Of a stretch of 64,000 nt of DNA, positions 45,435 to 57,129 are shown one piece after another; position 1 is the stretch's first letter, and every line of letters starts with the position of its first letter. Location of the stretch: assembly GCA_037074705.1 (NCBI GenBank), contig CM073593.1, forward strand, positions 17,923,001-17,987,000, written 5' to 3'. The stretch is from Zhengitettix transpicula (taxonomy: Eukaryota; Arthropoda; Insecta; Orthoptera; Tetrigidae). A program made the position numbers and the translations under genes. The notes beneath the pieces are model-generated. The model was given only the letters and a program-made list of their open reading frames with translations, did not search any database and was not told the origin of the DNA.

Positions 45435-46741
45435 TACCACTGTGAACAAAAAGTACGATGAATTTATTTATAAAATATAAATTCTTTATTTATTCTTCCA
45501 AATCAATTTAATCCCCTTCAAAGTAATCCCCGTCCGATAAGACGCACTTTTTCCAACGCTTTTTCCAGTCCTCGAAACAGTCGTAATAGTCTTTTTTCTG
45601 GTATAGCCTTCAAGACCTTCTTCGATTCGGTTTCTATCTCCTCAATCGTGTCAAAACGGCGTCCACGCATTGGACTTTTGAGTTTGCTGAAGGGCCAGAA
45701 GTCGCACGGAGCCAAATCAGGCCAATACGGTGGTTGCGGAATGATATGAGTCGAGTTTTTGGCAAAAAAGTCGCGAAGAACCAATGCAGTATGACATGGT
45801 GCATTATCGTGATGAAGGAAGCAAGAGTTGTCCGCCCATAATTCCGGCCGTTTCAGACGAATAGCTTCACGCAAACGACGCATAACGCTCAAATAATATT
45901 ATTTGTTGACAGTTTGACCCGGCGGAAGGAATTCGTAGTTCACCACACCACGATAATAAAAGAAAACTGTCAACATGACCTTGATTTTCGATCGACTTTG
46001 CCGTGGTCTTTTCGGTCTTGCTTCACCTTTTGCACGATATTCGCTGGATTGGTCGGTGGTTTCCGGGTCGTATGCGTAAATCCAGGTCGAGTCTCCAGTA
46101 ATGATGCATTTCAAGTGGTCCTGATAGTCAGACAGCAAAGTTTCACAAACATCAACGCGACGCTTTTTTTTCCAAATAATTGAGCGATTTTGGCACTAAT
46201 CGAGACTTGACGCATTTGAAACACAAAACATTCTTCACAATGGTTTGGGTTGAGCCAAATGATATTCCGACACTATCAGCGAGATCTCTAATTCTTCATC
46301 GACGATTCTCAAGCACCAAATCTTTGATTTTTTGGACGTGGCCCTCGTTGATGGTCGTCCAGAGCGCGGTTCGTCTTCAACGCGTTCTCGGCCCTCTTTG
46401 AACTCGTTGTACCACTTATAAACGTTTTTTGTGCCATAGTTTGATCACCAAAGGTCTTCCGCAACATTTTCAACGTGTCCGCACAAGAATATTCGTTCCG
46501 CAAACAAAATTTGATGCAAGTTCTTTGCTCAACAAAATCCCCCATTGCAAAAATCGAAATATTCACTTTTGGTTGTTTACAAAAACACGTGTAACTCGGA
46601 GATAATTAAACCTTTTAACAAACAGACGCTCGGGAAATATTATAGACAGTCCTACAAACCTAGGAAAAAAAAATTACATGCCTTCCTAATACCCGGGAGT
46701 TTTAAATGATAATTTGACCTTACTTTTTTATCACAGTGGTA
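45435..46741 (-). mobile_element. Mariner transposon, nearly complete, 1307 bp
   Basis: Terminal inverted repeats TACCACTGTGAACAAAAAGT (left) and TACCACTGTGATAAAAAAGT (right, inverted) are flanked by TA on both sides (45433-45434 and 46742-46743), the standard mariner target duplication. The total length is typical for the family. The encoded transposase on the minus strand is broken; see the separate entry. Confidence 0.93.
45500..46548 (-). pseudogene. Mariner transposase, inactivated
   Basis: This enzyme catalysed cut-and-paste transposition. From 46548 the N-terminal region (MGDFVEQRTCIKFCLRNEYS) with its helix-turn-helix part reads until a frameshift at an A-run near 46430. The catalytic part then reads CIITGDSTWIY (first Asp, near 46093), FLHHDNAPCHTALVLRDFF (second Asp, codon near 45808) and PPYWPDLAPCDFWPF (third Asp). 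Thirty-four residues separate the last two Asp, the D,D34D spacing of mariner proper. A nonsense TAA lies at 45899-45901 within GQTVNK.YYLSVMRR, and a one-base insertion in AAAAAA near 45595 shifts the last part (DYYDCFEDW-type C-terminus). All three catalytic Asp codons remain, but the gene cannot make a full protein. The few lesions suggest relatively recent inactivation. Confidence 0.93.
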
Positions 46742-46744
46742 TAT

Positions 46745-47460
46745 ATTTCGTATTTTTGGAAGCTGTTGACATTCTGAAATTAATTGCTGAAGCGAAACGA
46801 ATATTAATCGTAATGTGTTTGTTTGATATTGTTAAATCCAATCGTGTTAATTGATTAGAGTATCGGAAAAATACGGTATTATACCGATACTGAATTACTG
46901 TCGAGTTAATCGCATTGTAGCTCGGTTCTTTTTGGGGAGGCTTGTCCTTTGAACGTTTGTTTGTTGTGCATTGAAAATTTAGTGTGCGGATGCAAAAAGT
47001 GGGGATTTTCACTTTGTGCCATAGTGAGTGGACACAGCGGAAGATCAACGTTCTCAAAATGAAATGGTTGCTATCTACCAGCAATTACATAATACAGAAA
47101 TATTTTTAAATAATTATTCTTTGATCACGTCACAATTTAACCCCTTCCAAGTATGGATGCATAAATGTGCAATGATTTAAAGAGACAGATATTAATAATT
47201 TAACTATTCTATTTCTGAACAAAATCAACATATTATCAGATGTTAATTTATGAAAAGTGTTATAAATATTTTTCCGTGAAAACACAGTATTCTCATTTTT
47301 TTTGGAAAAGATGGTACTATTGATGTCAATAGTAGTTGTTACATGTAGAAAATCCAAAGTCAAATAATAGATTCTCTGTTTAAATTTTAATTATATGACA
47401 TCATATTTAAATTAAATACAAAAATTGGAGCCTTCTAGTCAAAAAAATGTTTTAATATTC
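46745..47460. other. No gene recognised
   Basis: A 117-codon minus-strand frame (46731-47084) runs from unique sequence into the mariner terminus, so it is not a real gene in its present form. The block at 46890-47060 is less AT-rich and may be single-copy. Confidence 0.35.
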
Positions 47461-47476
47461 TAATTTTCAACACAAA

Positions 47477-47504
47477 GTTTCGTCCCTGATTGGGACATCT
47501 TCAG
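47477..47504 (-). ncRNA. Hammerhead-ribozyme-like motif, intact core
   Basis: On the minus strand: CTGAAGA (47504-47498), U, GUCCC, loop AAUCA, GGGAC, GAAAC (47481-47477). Both conserved core strands are intact and stem II is a perfect 5-bp helix, with one extra U after the first strand. The outer flanks can pair (CTAA.TTC with GAA..TTAG), giving a possible stem I, while stem III would be very short. Penelope-like elements are known to carry minimal hammerheads of this kind. No reverse transcriptase was found beside it. Activity is inferred, not shown. Confidence 0.5.
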
Positions 47505-48358
47505 GTTGCCCAGAAGTTAGACACCAAAAAATATCAAATTGACAAAATTTTCTAGCGTGTGCATTGTCCACACATTAATTATTTATTATGCTTAAGAAAG
47601 TAATAAGGAAAATCAAGAAGACCGAAATTTCTCTGCCGCTTTTAAATAACAATTTTATGAAAAATTAGATATATATATATTCGGCTGCATTCTGTGGCCA
47701 ATGCACAAGTCAGAAATTATTTTTTAATTAATTTTTTTTTGTAATTGTAACATCCAAACAACGAAACATTCACGTGTAATTATTCATTCATTACACCGGA
47801 ATAGTCTATGTTATTAAATCTTTGAAACCTACATCATGAAATAAATTTAGCGTCAGATTTCTATAGTTATTGTTGTTGCTAGAGTCTTTGTATGAACTTT
47901 TGTTGTTTTAAATTAAATTCATTTTTTGCTATTATAACTTGCTGAAAATTGCAAATCACTGTCTTTATTAGAGGTTCTATAAACGGTCCTGAAATTCAAA
48001 TTCACATGAAAGCTGAGGTAATTTTCCTTAAAAACATAAAATGTAAAGTCAACGTAATCAAAATTGTCAATTAAATAAAAATTTTGATTTAATTTCAACA
48101 TAAATTCATTTCGTTGTTTCCATCAATTTATTAGTATATTCCACATAATTTAATGTTGACTTTTTAAAATATCTTATTGAATATTACATATTTTGGCGTC
48201 CAAACGTGGTGGAACGCTTATCGTAATATAGATATGCAAATAAATATGACGGTAACATTGATGCAAGTAGTTTAGTTTATTTGTATGCAGTATTTTTCTA
48301 CTTTTTTTTGGGTGTGAAAATTAAAGACTTTATACAAAAAATAATAATTAAATGCTAT
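47505..48358. other. No gene seen
   Basis: AT-rich sequence with a short TA tract at 47669-47682. No frame or repeat end recognised. Confidence 0.45.
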
Positions 48359-48390
48359 TGTTAACTGTTAACTGTTAACTGTTAACTGTT
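48359..48390. repeat. (TTAACTG)n short tandem repeat
   Basis: Four tandem heptamers GTTAACT immediately precede the 5'-truncated SINE-A copy 7. Confidence 0.9.
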
Positions 48391-48727
48391 CCGGGGTCGA
48401 AGACCTACGGTAAGAGTTGTCCGCTGTTCCTATTGGACTTGTTGGCCATCTGCCTCCTAAACTGGTCGAGGCACGGAGAAGGGAATGCTGCGACCCACAC
48501 CAAACCCCTCTCCCGCCATCGGAAGGGCGTGGCACAAGTATCAAATGCCCGACCTACCTGATGCAGATTTTTCTAGGGGGTTCCCTGTATTACATTTAGG
48601 CTAATTGCCGGGGAGGTTCCTTAAACTACAGCTCGGTGGCCCTAGTTAAGCCTTGGATACCTTTCCCTACGTTTCAGAATCAGCCCCCCCCTTTCAGTCC
48701 CTTTCCTATGCTATAAGAGGGTAGTTG

Positions 48728-48735
<8 letters not shown>
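48391..48735 (+). mobile_element. SINE-A family copy 7, 5'-truncated
   Basis: Begins CCGGGGTCGAAGACCTACGG, corresponding to the middle of the full-length copy at 42849, and runs to the 3' end TAAGAGGGTAGTTGTC. The A-tail is replaced or overgrown by a (TC)n microsatellite from 48731. Confidence 0.78.
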
Positions 48736-48795
<60 letters not shown>

Positions 48796-48826
48796 ATATA
48801 ATTAATGTATATATATATATATATAT
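48731..48826. repeat. Compound (TC)n-(TA)n microsatellite
   Basis: A TC tract of about 33 bases is followed by TA tracts to 48826, ending at the first base of LTR-like copy 5. Sharp junctions SINE-A / microsatellite / LTR-like show successive events at one site. Confidence 0.95.
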
Positions 48827-49916
48827 TGTAGTAATAACAAGGATAGCCAATTAAATAAAACAGTGACCCACGTTGGTGAAGCCAATTTGTAGTAAATACA
48901 AATGAAATAAATTTAAAATGAATACATGCCTCACGTTCAGGTGGCAATTTGTAATAATCGGTTATGAATCAAAATAATCCCTACGCTAGAGCAACAATAT
49001 ATATTTATTCTGAATATTAAATGAAAGAATTCTATAATAATAATAATTAAGATTTTTAAATGAACAAACAAATTCATTTATTAATTTCACAAATATTTAA
49101 ATTTACAAATAGTTATCCATTGAATTTTGCAATATCACATATTAACTTTCCCTTTATATTATTTATTAGTGTTTTCAATCAAATTTTACTCTCTCTCTCA
49201 GGGTCGTTACTGGGCCTTTAAATAAAGAAAAATACTTTTAACAATCTAATTTTCTATTATGCTATTATCGACTTCAATGTATTATTTACAATGCAAATAT
49301 AAAAAGGTTAACGATATTAGAAAATGGAAGTCTGTCTATTATTATCTTTAATTAATGGTTTATAAATAAGAATTTAGTGAATATTTAACTTACAATATCT
49401 GGTAACAGGGCAATTTTGGCTGGTTCAAAACACACACACATTACACTTTATATCACTGTTTGTTTGACAAAAGTTGGTTATAGCTCGATGACTGCTTTAC
49501 TCTGCAATATTTACGAAGACTCACTCTGCTATCCTGATGACTTTCCTCTGCTATATTTCTGCAATTTTTACACTGCAATATCACGACGACAAATTTTACT
49601 CTGCTTTAAGTAACAACTTTACACAGCAATATCTCGATGATAGACTCCTTGCTATAATTCAACAACAGCTTTATTCTGCTGAGCTTTGACGACGACAGGT
49701 CTCTGCGATATTTCTACGAAAACCCGTCTCTTTCTATAACAACTGCTCTCAGCTATACTTCGACCACGACTGGCCATACCTTACGTTGGGCGAACCAACA
49801 GCCTACAATACCCAAACAGGTTGCATTATTACCCATTCTTGTGTGTTTCTTCCGCTAACAATTCGAGTCCAATATTTTAAAATTATTAATTACTAATTGC
49901 CATTTAATTACTACCA
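48827..49916 (-). mobile_element. TA-inserting LTR-like element, copy 5 (doubled PBS-like end)
   Basis: 1090 bp from TGTAGTAATAACAAGG to TTAATTACTACCA, sense minus (TCAGGGTCGTTACTGGGCC is the complement of the conserved block). Near its sense 3' end two similar segments follow one another: ATTATTACAAATTGCCACC then GAACGTGAGGC, and TTTACTACAAATTGGCTTC then ACCAACGTGGG. Each looks like an LTR end (TTACA or CTACA) plus a primer-binding-site-like sequence. This tandem end is longer than in other copies and explains the extra length. Confidence 0.62.
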
Positions 49917-49924
49917 TATATACT

Positions 49925-52085
49925 TAAAGTGAAAGATTTGTAAAATGATTCATTTTTATACACTGGTCCTGGAAAATTTCTATCTTTTTTGTGTTAAATA
50001 TTTTTAAACTCTCTGAAAATGTAAACAAATACCGTTAAAAGTTTATGTCCCGTAGAATGATGTCTCATAATTTTATTAAATTATGGGTTATAAAGCATTT
50101 TCACGTTCTGCTGTAATAGTCTTAAGCTACAGGATTACTGAAGTCTGATTGGCGTTTGCTCTATTAATCATGAACGTGAACGTATAGGAATTGGCGTGAT
50201 ACAACAATCTGTGGCCTGCATCAGAAGATTGATGCAACGTAGTTAAATGAACCAGAAAAACTATTTCAACATAACCAGTGCTCAAAATTATTTAGCGTTA
50301 TATTATTCACCCATAAGATTTTACGAGGAGTATTCTGTTATATCGCGAACATCGTGAAGCAAATTGCGTTTGAGGTTACCGTAGGACACTCGAGCGTAAT
50401 CTGAGGACCGCGGTCATGCGTGGCCACATAGTCTCATTGAGGATAGGCTTTCCAATGGGAAAGCTGGATGGCGGAGGATTATAACAGTATCAAATACATA
50501 TACAAGTGAGATTACGTCATACTACAGTACCTGTGTGAATTGCCATTCAACCAGTAACGTTTACGAACAATTAACATCATCGTCATATATTATAAAACAA
50601 TAAATCATGTTATATAAATCTAATTTTATGAATCGCCTAATTTAAACATTAGGTGTCTAACTTTTACTGATTGTCACTCATAATTAGTTCTACAGATGTT
50701 ATGATTTTAAAGAAAACGATTTTTTAAACTTTAAGTGAGACACAATGTGATACACACAAATCTTTTGTATATGTCCTTTAAGATAATTTGCATTCAGTGG
50801 GAGAGGAAAAAATGAATTGTCAGCAGAGACGAAATTTTTTTCTCAAAGCCGCTGTCGCGCGGAGAATTTCGGAATTCCACAACGCAGATTTACTGTTATG
50901 CGGATTAATAAAACCATTCTACGTAAATCTACGATATCCCGCTCAATCGGCGATGCAAATTTAGGCAAAATCTCATTTAGGATTAAGACAGATCGTTATA
51001 AAAGCATTTGCGTTGGGAATGTGCAGCTAACATTGGATTTAAAACTGCTCAAGTGATGCAAATGTTCAGATAGAATGAAAACGCAGAATTAAGTTACACC
51101 TCAGTGGGTCACTGTAATTTATTCCCTTCATACATAATCCGAAATTAAATATTCATATTCATTTGCGTATTTTATACCTTCTGAAATAAACTAATAAAAT
51201 GAAATCCAGATTAAAAATGATTTAGTTTTAATCTAGACATAAAAATCAGTGGAACAGACAGAATAATATATACACAAGTTAAGTTTATATTTATTCTTTT
51301 AATAATTTTTTTCCACTATATGACCTCAATTAATAACAAATTATATCCTCGTATAAATATTAACATGACTGGGTGAATTCCGGAACATTTAATCAATAAT
51401 AATTTGTATGAAATATGTATACGATTTATGTTAAATACGATATATAAATTGTAATTCTATTGAAATGACTCCTCCAAAATGTCGATTATGTCAGTACATA
51501 GTCACAAAATGCATTCAATAGACTAAAATAAGATTATGTTTAATAACTTAAAGATTTGATTTGAATTTAGACGAATTGCTAGTAAACATAATTGCTGGAG
51601 GGCGAGAAGTTGAAATTTAATTAGTATATTATAAGGGATAAATGAAGCAAAATGAAAAACAATGAATTGTAATAGTTAAACTATTTTTCCAACGAAGGCA
51701 GTATTTTATGATTAATTAATTTACTAAATTCGTTGATATTAAAATGTAGTATTTATTTAATAAGACCATTAATATGTAACCTCCAAAATTAAAACATGAC
51801 ATTTCTCATGAGGGTCTTTAGGGTCATATAATAGTGGAATTATTCAAGCTATACAATTTTTTAATGGATAAAAAAACATGAGCTTATTAGTAAAACCAAA
51901 AAGGAACATTGATTAAAAAAGTTTGTGGAATAAAATCTGAAACCCTTAAATCTATTTTATAACGACGAAAATTAACCACATGATGAACAGCGAATGAAGG
52001 TGGTTTATACAAATATTTTAGATCATAACTATGTTATTTTGTTGAAAGTATATGATAAAAATTGGCCAATAAACAGACAAGTGAT
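49925..52085. other. No gene recognised
   Basis: AT-rich, with a less AT-rich block at 50815-51060 holding a 79-codon plus-strand frame (MSAETKFFSQSRCRAENFG...) without known motif. Nothing else supported. Confidence 0.4.
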
Positions 52086-52088
52086 AAT

Positions 52089-52420
52089 TTTTTTAGGTAA
52101 CAGGCTACATGAGGGTTATCCACAAGGGGGTAATTCTCCTTTAATAGCATAGGAAGGGATTTGAAAGGGGGGATGTGGAAGGGTAGAGGAAGGTAGCTAA
52201 GGGTTAACTAGAGACCCCGGGTTATATTTTAAGGATCCTACCCGGCTTTCGCCTAAAGAAATGCTGGACAAACCCAAGAAAAACCTGCATTGGGTACTTG
52301 TCCCACAACCTTCCGATAGCGGGAGAGGAGTTTGCTGTGGGGACGCAGCATTCCATTCTCCGTGCCTCGACCAGTATAGGAGGCAGCTGGCCGACTATTC
52401 CAATGGGAATAGCTGACATA
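52089..52420 (-). mobile_element. SINE-A family copy 8, 5'-truncated
   Basis: Plus strand starts TTTTTTTAGGTAACAGGCTA (tail side) and stops at CCAATGGGAATAGCTGACAT, the middle of the element. Truncation at the 5' side of the sense strand is the usual result of incomplete reverse transcription. A 70-codon sense frame again reads PIGIVGQLPPILVEARRMEC. Confidence 0.8.
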
Positions 52421-52429
52421 TAAATATCA

Positions 52430-53155
52430 CACACAATTTATGCAATCCGTTTTGCTATAATCATGTAAGTAAAAATCGCACTAACCAGGTGACAAACTCT
52501 AACCAACGGGGATTGCAGAAAGGTTGCATGATAATTATTTTATCAGTTGTCTGTTTACTGGATACATCATTATCTATTCGTTAATTATCTTATTTTATCT
52601 CATCTTGCCAGTATAAAAAAATTATCCATCTTGTTTCGATAACCGTATTACAAGAATAAAGCCTTGAACAAATATTGTTTGTAAACAGAAATGACTCCCG
52701 AAATACAAAACGTTTATTTTATTACCTTGTTGATCTTTATAGACACAGCGGTTTAGTCTCTAGAGGTTATTCTATAAATTTAATACCATGCTACACTAAT
52801 AAAAAGGTGGAGAGCACGTAAAAAGTTGAATAAATTCATTAAAATTATTCTTTCAGACTGATTTATATGAATTCATGTAAAACAATTCTAATATTGAATG
52901 TATTCTTTCTTGGTGTAGCGAATGAATAACGTCTTCCAGGGCTTCGCTACTCTTGTAATAGTTCTACTATTGCTAGAAGACGATGGCAGTGAACGTCATA
53001 GAAACGTCGCCAATACAATTGTTCACTGGGTTAGAAACCCGAGAAAACTTTATCAGTTCTAATATCCTCAAAAGAAAAAACAAGTTTTTTCTTTCTCTTT
53101 GGCTTTACAGTCCGTTGAGAGCATTGGCTCACTGCCAGACTGCCATATTCCACGA
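52430..53155. other. No gene recognised
   Basis: AT-rich unique-looking sequence. A moderate-GC part from 52980 may belong to the body of the tRNA-derived SINE that follows. Confidence 0.35.
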
Positions 53156-53159
53156 CATC

Positions 53160-53335
53160 AACTTCTGATTTTTTTTGGTCAGAAAGTGGTCCTTGAGCCA
53201 GAACCACAATTTTCGTGACCATGACAAGCATAAACATCTATGCCTATGCCGGGATTCGAACCCGTGGTCGTTGATGATAGTAATGACATTGAAATCCGCT
53301 CGAGAGAATAACTACGCTATGGACTTTTCTGCGAG
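53160..53335 (-). mobile_element. tRNA-derived SINE (A and B boxes)
   Basis: On the minus strand TAGCGTAGTTATTCTCTCGA (53319-53300) resembles an A-box and D-arm. The sequence ACCACGGGTTCGAATCCCGG (53268-53249) contains a perfect B-box GGTTCGAATCC (53262-53252) within a T-arm stem. The spacing of about 45 bases is tRNA-like. The body continues CATAGGCATAGATGTTTATG, unlike a tRNA acceptor stem, so it is a SINE head. Such GGTTCGAATCCCGGC..GGCATGGATGT heads are common in insect tRNA-derived SINEs. Confidence 0.7.
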
Positions 53336-53387
53336 CAAAGTCACTCTCGTCGGTGACCGAAGAAATACTGAATACATTTAATTAGTT

Positions 53388-53770
53388 TAATTTATTGGTG
53401 TAAATCAGGAAAATGCAATAAAAAAATTCTGAAAGGAAATCTCAAAGTCTTAGGTTGAGCAACTACTGCGTTAGACAAACAGACTGGAGTCATCTACGCT
53501 AATTTGAAATGAGAGCCAATTGTCCCATCCTGTACGCTATCACGAGGACTCCATTGCGGCCGCCTGCCCGAGATGTCTGTCGAAATCAGCTATACGTCGC
53601 TGTTGTTGGGGGTACAAACTTCAAGTTCCGCTGAGGAGTGTAGCAGAACGCAGCAATTCCTGTTCCATGTAGGTGCCATTTGTGACAACCGAGATGAAAA
53701 GCCCACATTTTTTTGTGGACAAGCAAACCATCTGAAAGCTCCAAAATTTACAATTTTAATTCAACATTCA
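53388..53770 (+). repeat. Dispersed repeat R4, copy 2
   Basis: Collinear with 15483-15890. It directly follows the tRNA-derived SINE and ends about 50 bases before the Helitron-like array. Confidence 0.75.
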
Positions 53771-53823
53771 TCTCACTCATATGAATATAAAATTTTTGTT
53801 TTCTACTTTTAAATTCAGTTACA

Positions 53824-55265
53824 TCTTCAAACAAAGTACAGTGTTTGTTTGTATGTTTGTATAATCCTGATACAAATCTACAAAGTTGGAGAAAATTTCA
53901 CCAAATGTCTATAACGTGTTCATTGCGAACGGGAAAGAAATACTGTCGGGGTGAGTCACGTCTACCACCCAAAGGAGCGGGGGTAAAGATAATCAAACAT
54001 GCTAATACAGCCGATATTTGAGTCGGATAACTATTTTTATGGGTTAAAGTGTTTGATAGTGTTTCTACCGATGTTATCTGCGTATAATTTCAAGCCCTTG
54101 CAACATGAGAAAGAAACTCCCTTGGGGTTAGAGAGGTTGAGAAAATAACGCAAATACAACCGAGATTAGAGTAAAATCCAGGGTTTTGGATGTATCTGAG
54201 TTTAATTATGACATTAAATTGGCCATTTAACACCCAGGGGCGGGGATGAACGGGGATGGAAATTTTGAAACATGCAATCGCGGCTGATATTAGCGTTAAA
54301 TAAATATTTTTCAGGGTAAATTAGATTGATAATATTTCTACTGATGTTCTGTGAGTAAAATTTCTACAACTTTCATGAGGGGGAAGCACATTTAGGGGTG
54401 GAGGTGGAGGGGAGTTACAAGAAAATAACATGAAAACAACCGAGGTTCGAGTCAAGTCGTGTTTATGTATGCCATTTATTTATATGAATCTGAACACCGC
54501 GCGGGGGTGACTGGGGTGAGAGGGTTTGGGTAGAGGTGGACTGGGGTAAAAAATTTGAAACATGTTAACCGACCGATATTTGCGTCGAATAAATATTTTT
54601 CTGTATCAATGATATTCATAATATTCCTCTGTATATTCTCTGTATATATTTCCAACCCCTATTGGCTTAGGAGGAGAGCACCCTTTAGATTTGGGGTGAA
54701 GTTGTATGACATAAAAATAACGCAAAAACAACCGATATTACACTGGTATCCGTGGTTTTTAATGTTGCTGAGATTAATTATGACATTCAACTGTCATTTT
54801 AACCCTCACGGGTGGGGGTAGAAATTTTCTAACATGGTAACCGACCGATATTTGCTTCGAATAAATTTATTTCTGGACCATTAAAATTTATAATATTTCT
54901 CTAGATGTTCTCTGTGCATAATTTCAACTCCATTCGGGCTTGGGACGAGAACACCCTTAAGGGTGGTGGTGGAATGACATTTCATAAAAATAACGCAAAA
55001 ACAAGCGATATTCAAGTCAAATCCAGGATTATGGATGTCGTTGAGTTTAATTATGACATTCAACTTTTTGCTTAACCAACAGTAGAGGGGCAGTACGGGA
55101 GAGAAATTTTCGTCCGATATATTCGTCGAAAGAAGGGTCAATGAGTTCAACCCCTTTCGGCATTGGAGGTGAGCACTTAAGGATAAAACGCAAAAGTAAC
55201 AGAGGTTGGAATAAAATCGGGTGTTAGCGATATATGACAACTCCCGGGAAACGCCGGGAAGATGT
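53824..55265 (+). mobile_element. Helitron-like unit with five tandem ~275-bp monomers
   Basis: Starts TCTTCAAACAAAGTACAGTG after A, then the GTTTGTTTGTATGTTTG head. The anchor CGATATTTGCGTCGAATAAA recurs near 54013, 54286, 54572, 54845 and 55113 (spacings 273, 286, 273, 268). Each monomer holds TTTCAACCCC, a GGGGTGGAGGTGGAG-type purine run, ACATAAAAATAACGCAAAAA, a GATTGGAGTCGAATCC-type block and GATGTCGCTGAGTTTAATTA. It ends ACAACTCCCGGGAAACGCCG without a clear CTAG. Scattered frames (for example 169 codons minus, 54881-55390) are by-products of the monomers. Confidence 0.72.
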
Positions 55266-55269
55266 ATTA

Positions 55270-55480
55270 AAATAAAGAACAAACTGGGGTTTGCAATTAT
55301 TTTACATAAGTTGTAAGCGCTTAACTTCGTATTGGTTCGTCCTATTGTAACCAAATTTGATACGAGCTTACATATTCTATCTATAACCACCTAACAGAAT
55401 TTGATGACCATGGCGGTTTGCGGACATTTAGCGTATAATGTTTAACAATATAGCGTCTTATTCTCCCTCAATTTCTACTA
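55270..55480. other. No gene seen
   Basis: AT-rich spacer after the Helitron-like unit. Confidence 0.4.
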
Positions 55481-55489
55481 ACGTGGAAT

Positions 55490-55995
55490 GGATTCCGTGT
55501 AGAGCGTATAAGGTCGTGGGTTTACTCCCGGCATTTGCAGCGGTAGTTAGTGTGAGCAGGTCGAGGTAAGTCAGAGGCCGGCTTGCTGTTTACGCCTCCG
55601 TCGGTCGTAATCCGCGCAAGACAAACACAACGCCGCAGTTGTTTACAGGCAATTTGCCTCGCAACTCATTAGCACGCGTGGAGTAGGTTAGCTTCTTATC
55701 TCACGCGCCGCCCTCGTGTTTGCGCTGCTCTTTGGGAAGAATCGTTAGGACCCGCTAAACGTGTTTAACGAATCCACTTCATTACTTCCCGCACACAGCC
55801 CACCCACCTCCCCTCACCCTCCAGGGAATACTTCCAGCCACAATACGCCTGCGCAAACACTTCTGAATTCTGTGCTCCGTCTTTTCATTGCAGCTCTAGT
55901 TGTGATTCCAGCTTTATGGTGGGACTCAAAAGATGCCGGTTTCTATCGAGCTCTGGGTTTACGTCGCATCCCACTGAACAGCTTGAATAAGGCCT
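55490..55995. other. CpG-rich, higher-GC block, unassigned
   Basis: About 500 bases with clearly more G+C and many CpG dinucleotides (for example GCCTCCGTCGGTCGTAATCC and CTCACGCGCCGCC). Its left edge has a T-arm-like GGTCGTGGGTTTACTCCCGG. A 78-codon plus-strand frame (55761-55997) has proline- and serine-rich then hydrophobic sequence but no known motif. It could be a promoter or CpG-rich island, or an unrecognised repeat with a tRNA-like head. No second copy is present in the window. Confidence 0.3.
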
Positions 55996-56960
55996 GATGA
56001 ATATCGTAAGCAGCGCATTCATAGCCCCGATTCAACACAGACGTAAATAAATGTCACTTTGTTTATAAATAAATATAAATTTGAACTGTTTTGTTGCTAA
56101 ATGTCCTATATATTTATCTATTAGCAATAAGAAAAATTAATTAATTTTAAATTATAACTTAATATATAAAATAAATTGAATTAAATATAGAAATATAATA
56201 ACAGTTTACTATTTTTTGTCAGGGTTCTAAACGGAAAATTATGGGGTTAACCTAAACGTGTATAAAACTATTTAATTTATCCATCAAATCAACTTCTGAC
56301 AATACTATATTTGATAAAAGCAAAATTCATTATGATACACATAGACCAGCGAGGAATGTTTGGGTTTCGAACACATGAAAGTCCGACGCAGCAAAAATAT
56401 TGGAGGTATGATTACCGATTTTTGAATTCATAGTGAGAATACTTAAATATTCCCATTTCCAAGACGCTTTAGAGATCCTGTGCAATAAACCGATGATTTT
56501 TTTGGGGGGAGGGGGGAGGGGGGGAATGAGGGCCTTTTTCCTTCCTGTCTTAGTGGACTTTTATTAGCCCTATTGTATTAGAAATTTTACGCTATACCGG
56601 ACACTTTTAGATTATTTCTAATTTCTGCACATTTCGGACGTCCTTCATGTAGATCATGTTTGAACCTTTCATAGCCACGTTAAAACTCTGGAATTCATTT
56701 AGAAACGGCGATGAAGTGATTCCATACAAATTGTAATGGTTTACAGACGTCCTGATACCTTCTTCTACCAGGACTTTAATGACTGCCAGATTCTACATTT
56801 TACTTTATAGCAATACAAGCACAGAAACTGATTTCAAAGTCTACCTACAGTTAACTGCTTGATGAAATTGCTTTTACTTACCACATCACAAGTTGGATGT
56901 ATTTATTAAATAATTTTTATTTATATTGATTTATTTACAATCGCATTAACAGCTCCGGTT
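55996..56960. other. No gene seen; G-run at 56501-56523
   Basis: AT-rich sequence with a conspicuous G-rich tract (GGGGGGAGGGGGGAGGGGGG type) that could form a G-quadruplex. No frame or repeat end recognised. Confidence 0.4.
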
Positions 56961-56974
56961 ATTATCGACTCATT

Positions 56975-57110
56975 AAGGGAATTTATTTTTGCCTTTACCG
57001 GGGGCCTGATTAGACGAGTTTCCTCTCACCCACTCAAACATCCATGCCCTCGCCGGGATTAGAACCCTGGACCACTGTGATGCGGGACAGCCACGCACCA
57101 AATGAGGTCG
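56975..57110 (-). mobile_element. tRNA-derived SINE, second copy type
   Basis: Minus strand: TGGTGCGTGGCTGTCCC (about 57100-57084, A-box-like), then GGTCCAGGGTTCTAATCCCG with B-box GGTTCTAATCC (57066-57056), then GGCGAGGGCATGGATGTTTG as body. Its junction after the B-box matches that of the 53160 copy (GGCATAGATGTTT), so the two belong to related families. The downstream body differs (GAGTGGGTGAGAGGAAACTC). Confidence 0.7.
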
Positions 57111-57129
57111 GCAAAATAAAATTATAAAT

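Noticed and set aside
46731..47084. 117-codon minus-strand frame
   Set aside because: It continues into the mariner terminal repeat, so its end postdates the insertion and it cannot be an original gene.
54881..55390. 169-codon minus-strand frame, the longest continuous frame in the window
   Set aside because: It runs across two Helitron-like monomers and their terminus and into flanking DNA. Codons change register with the repeat and no motif is present.
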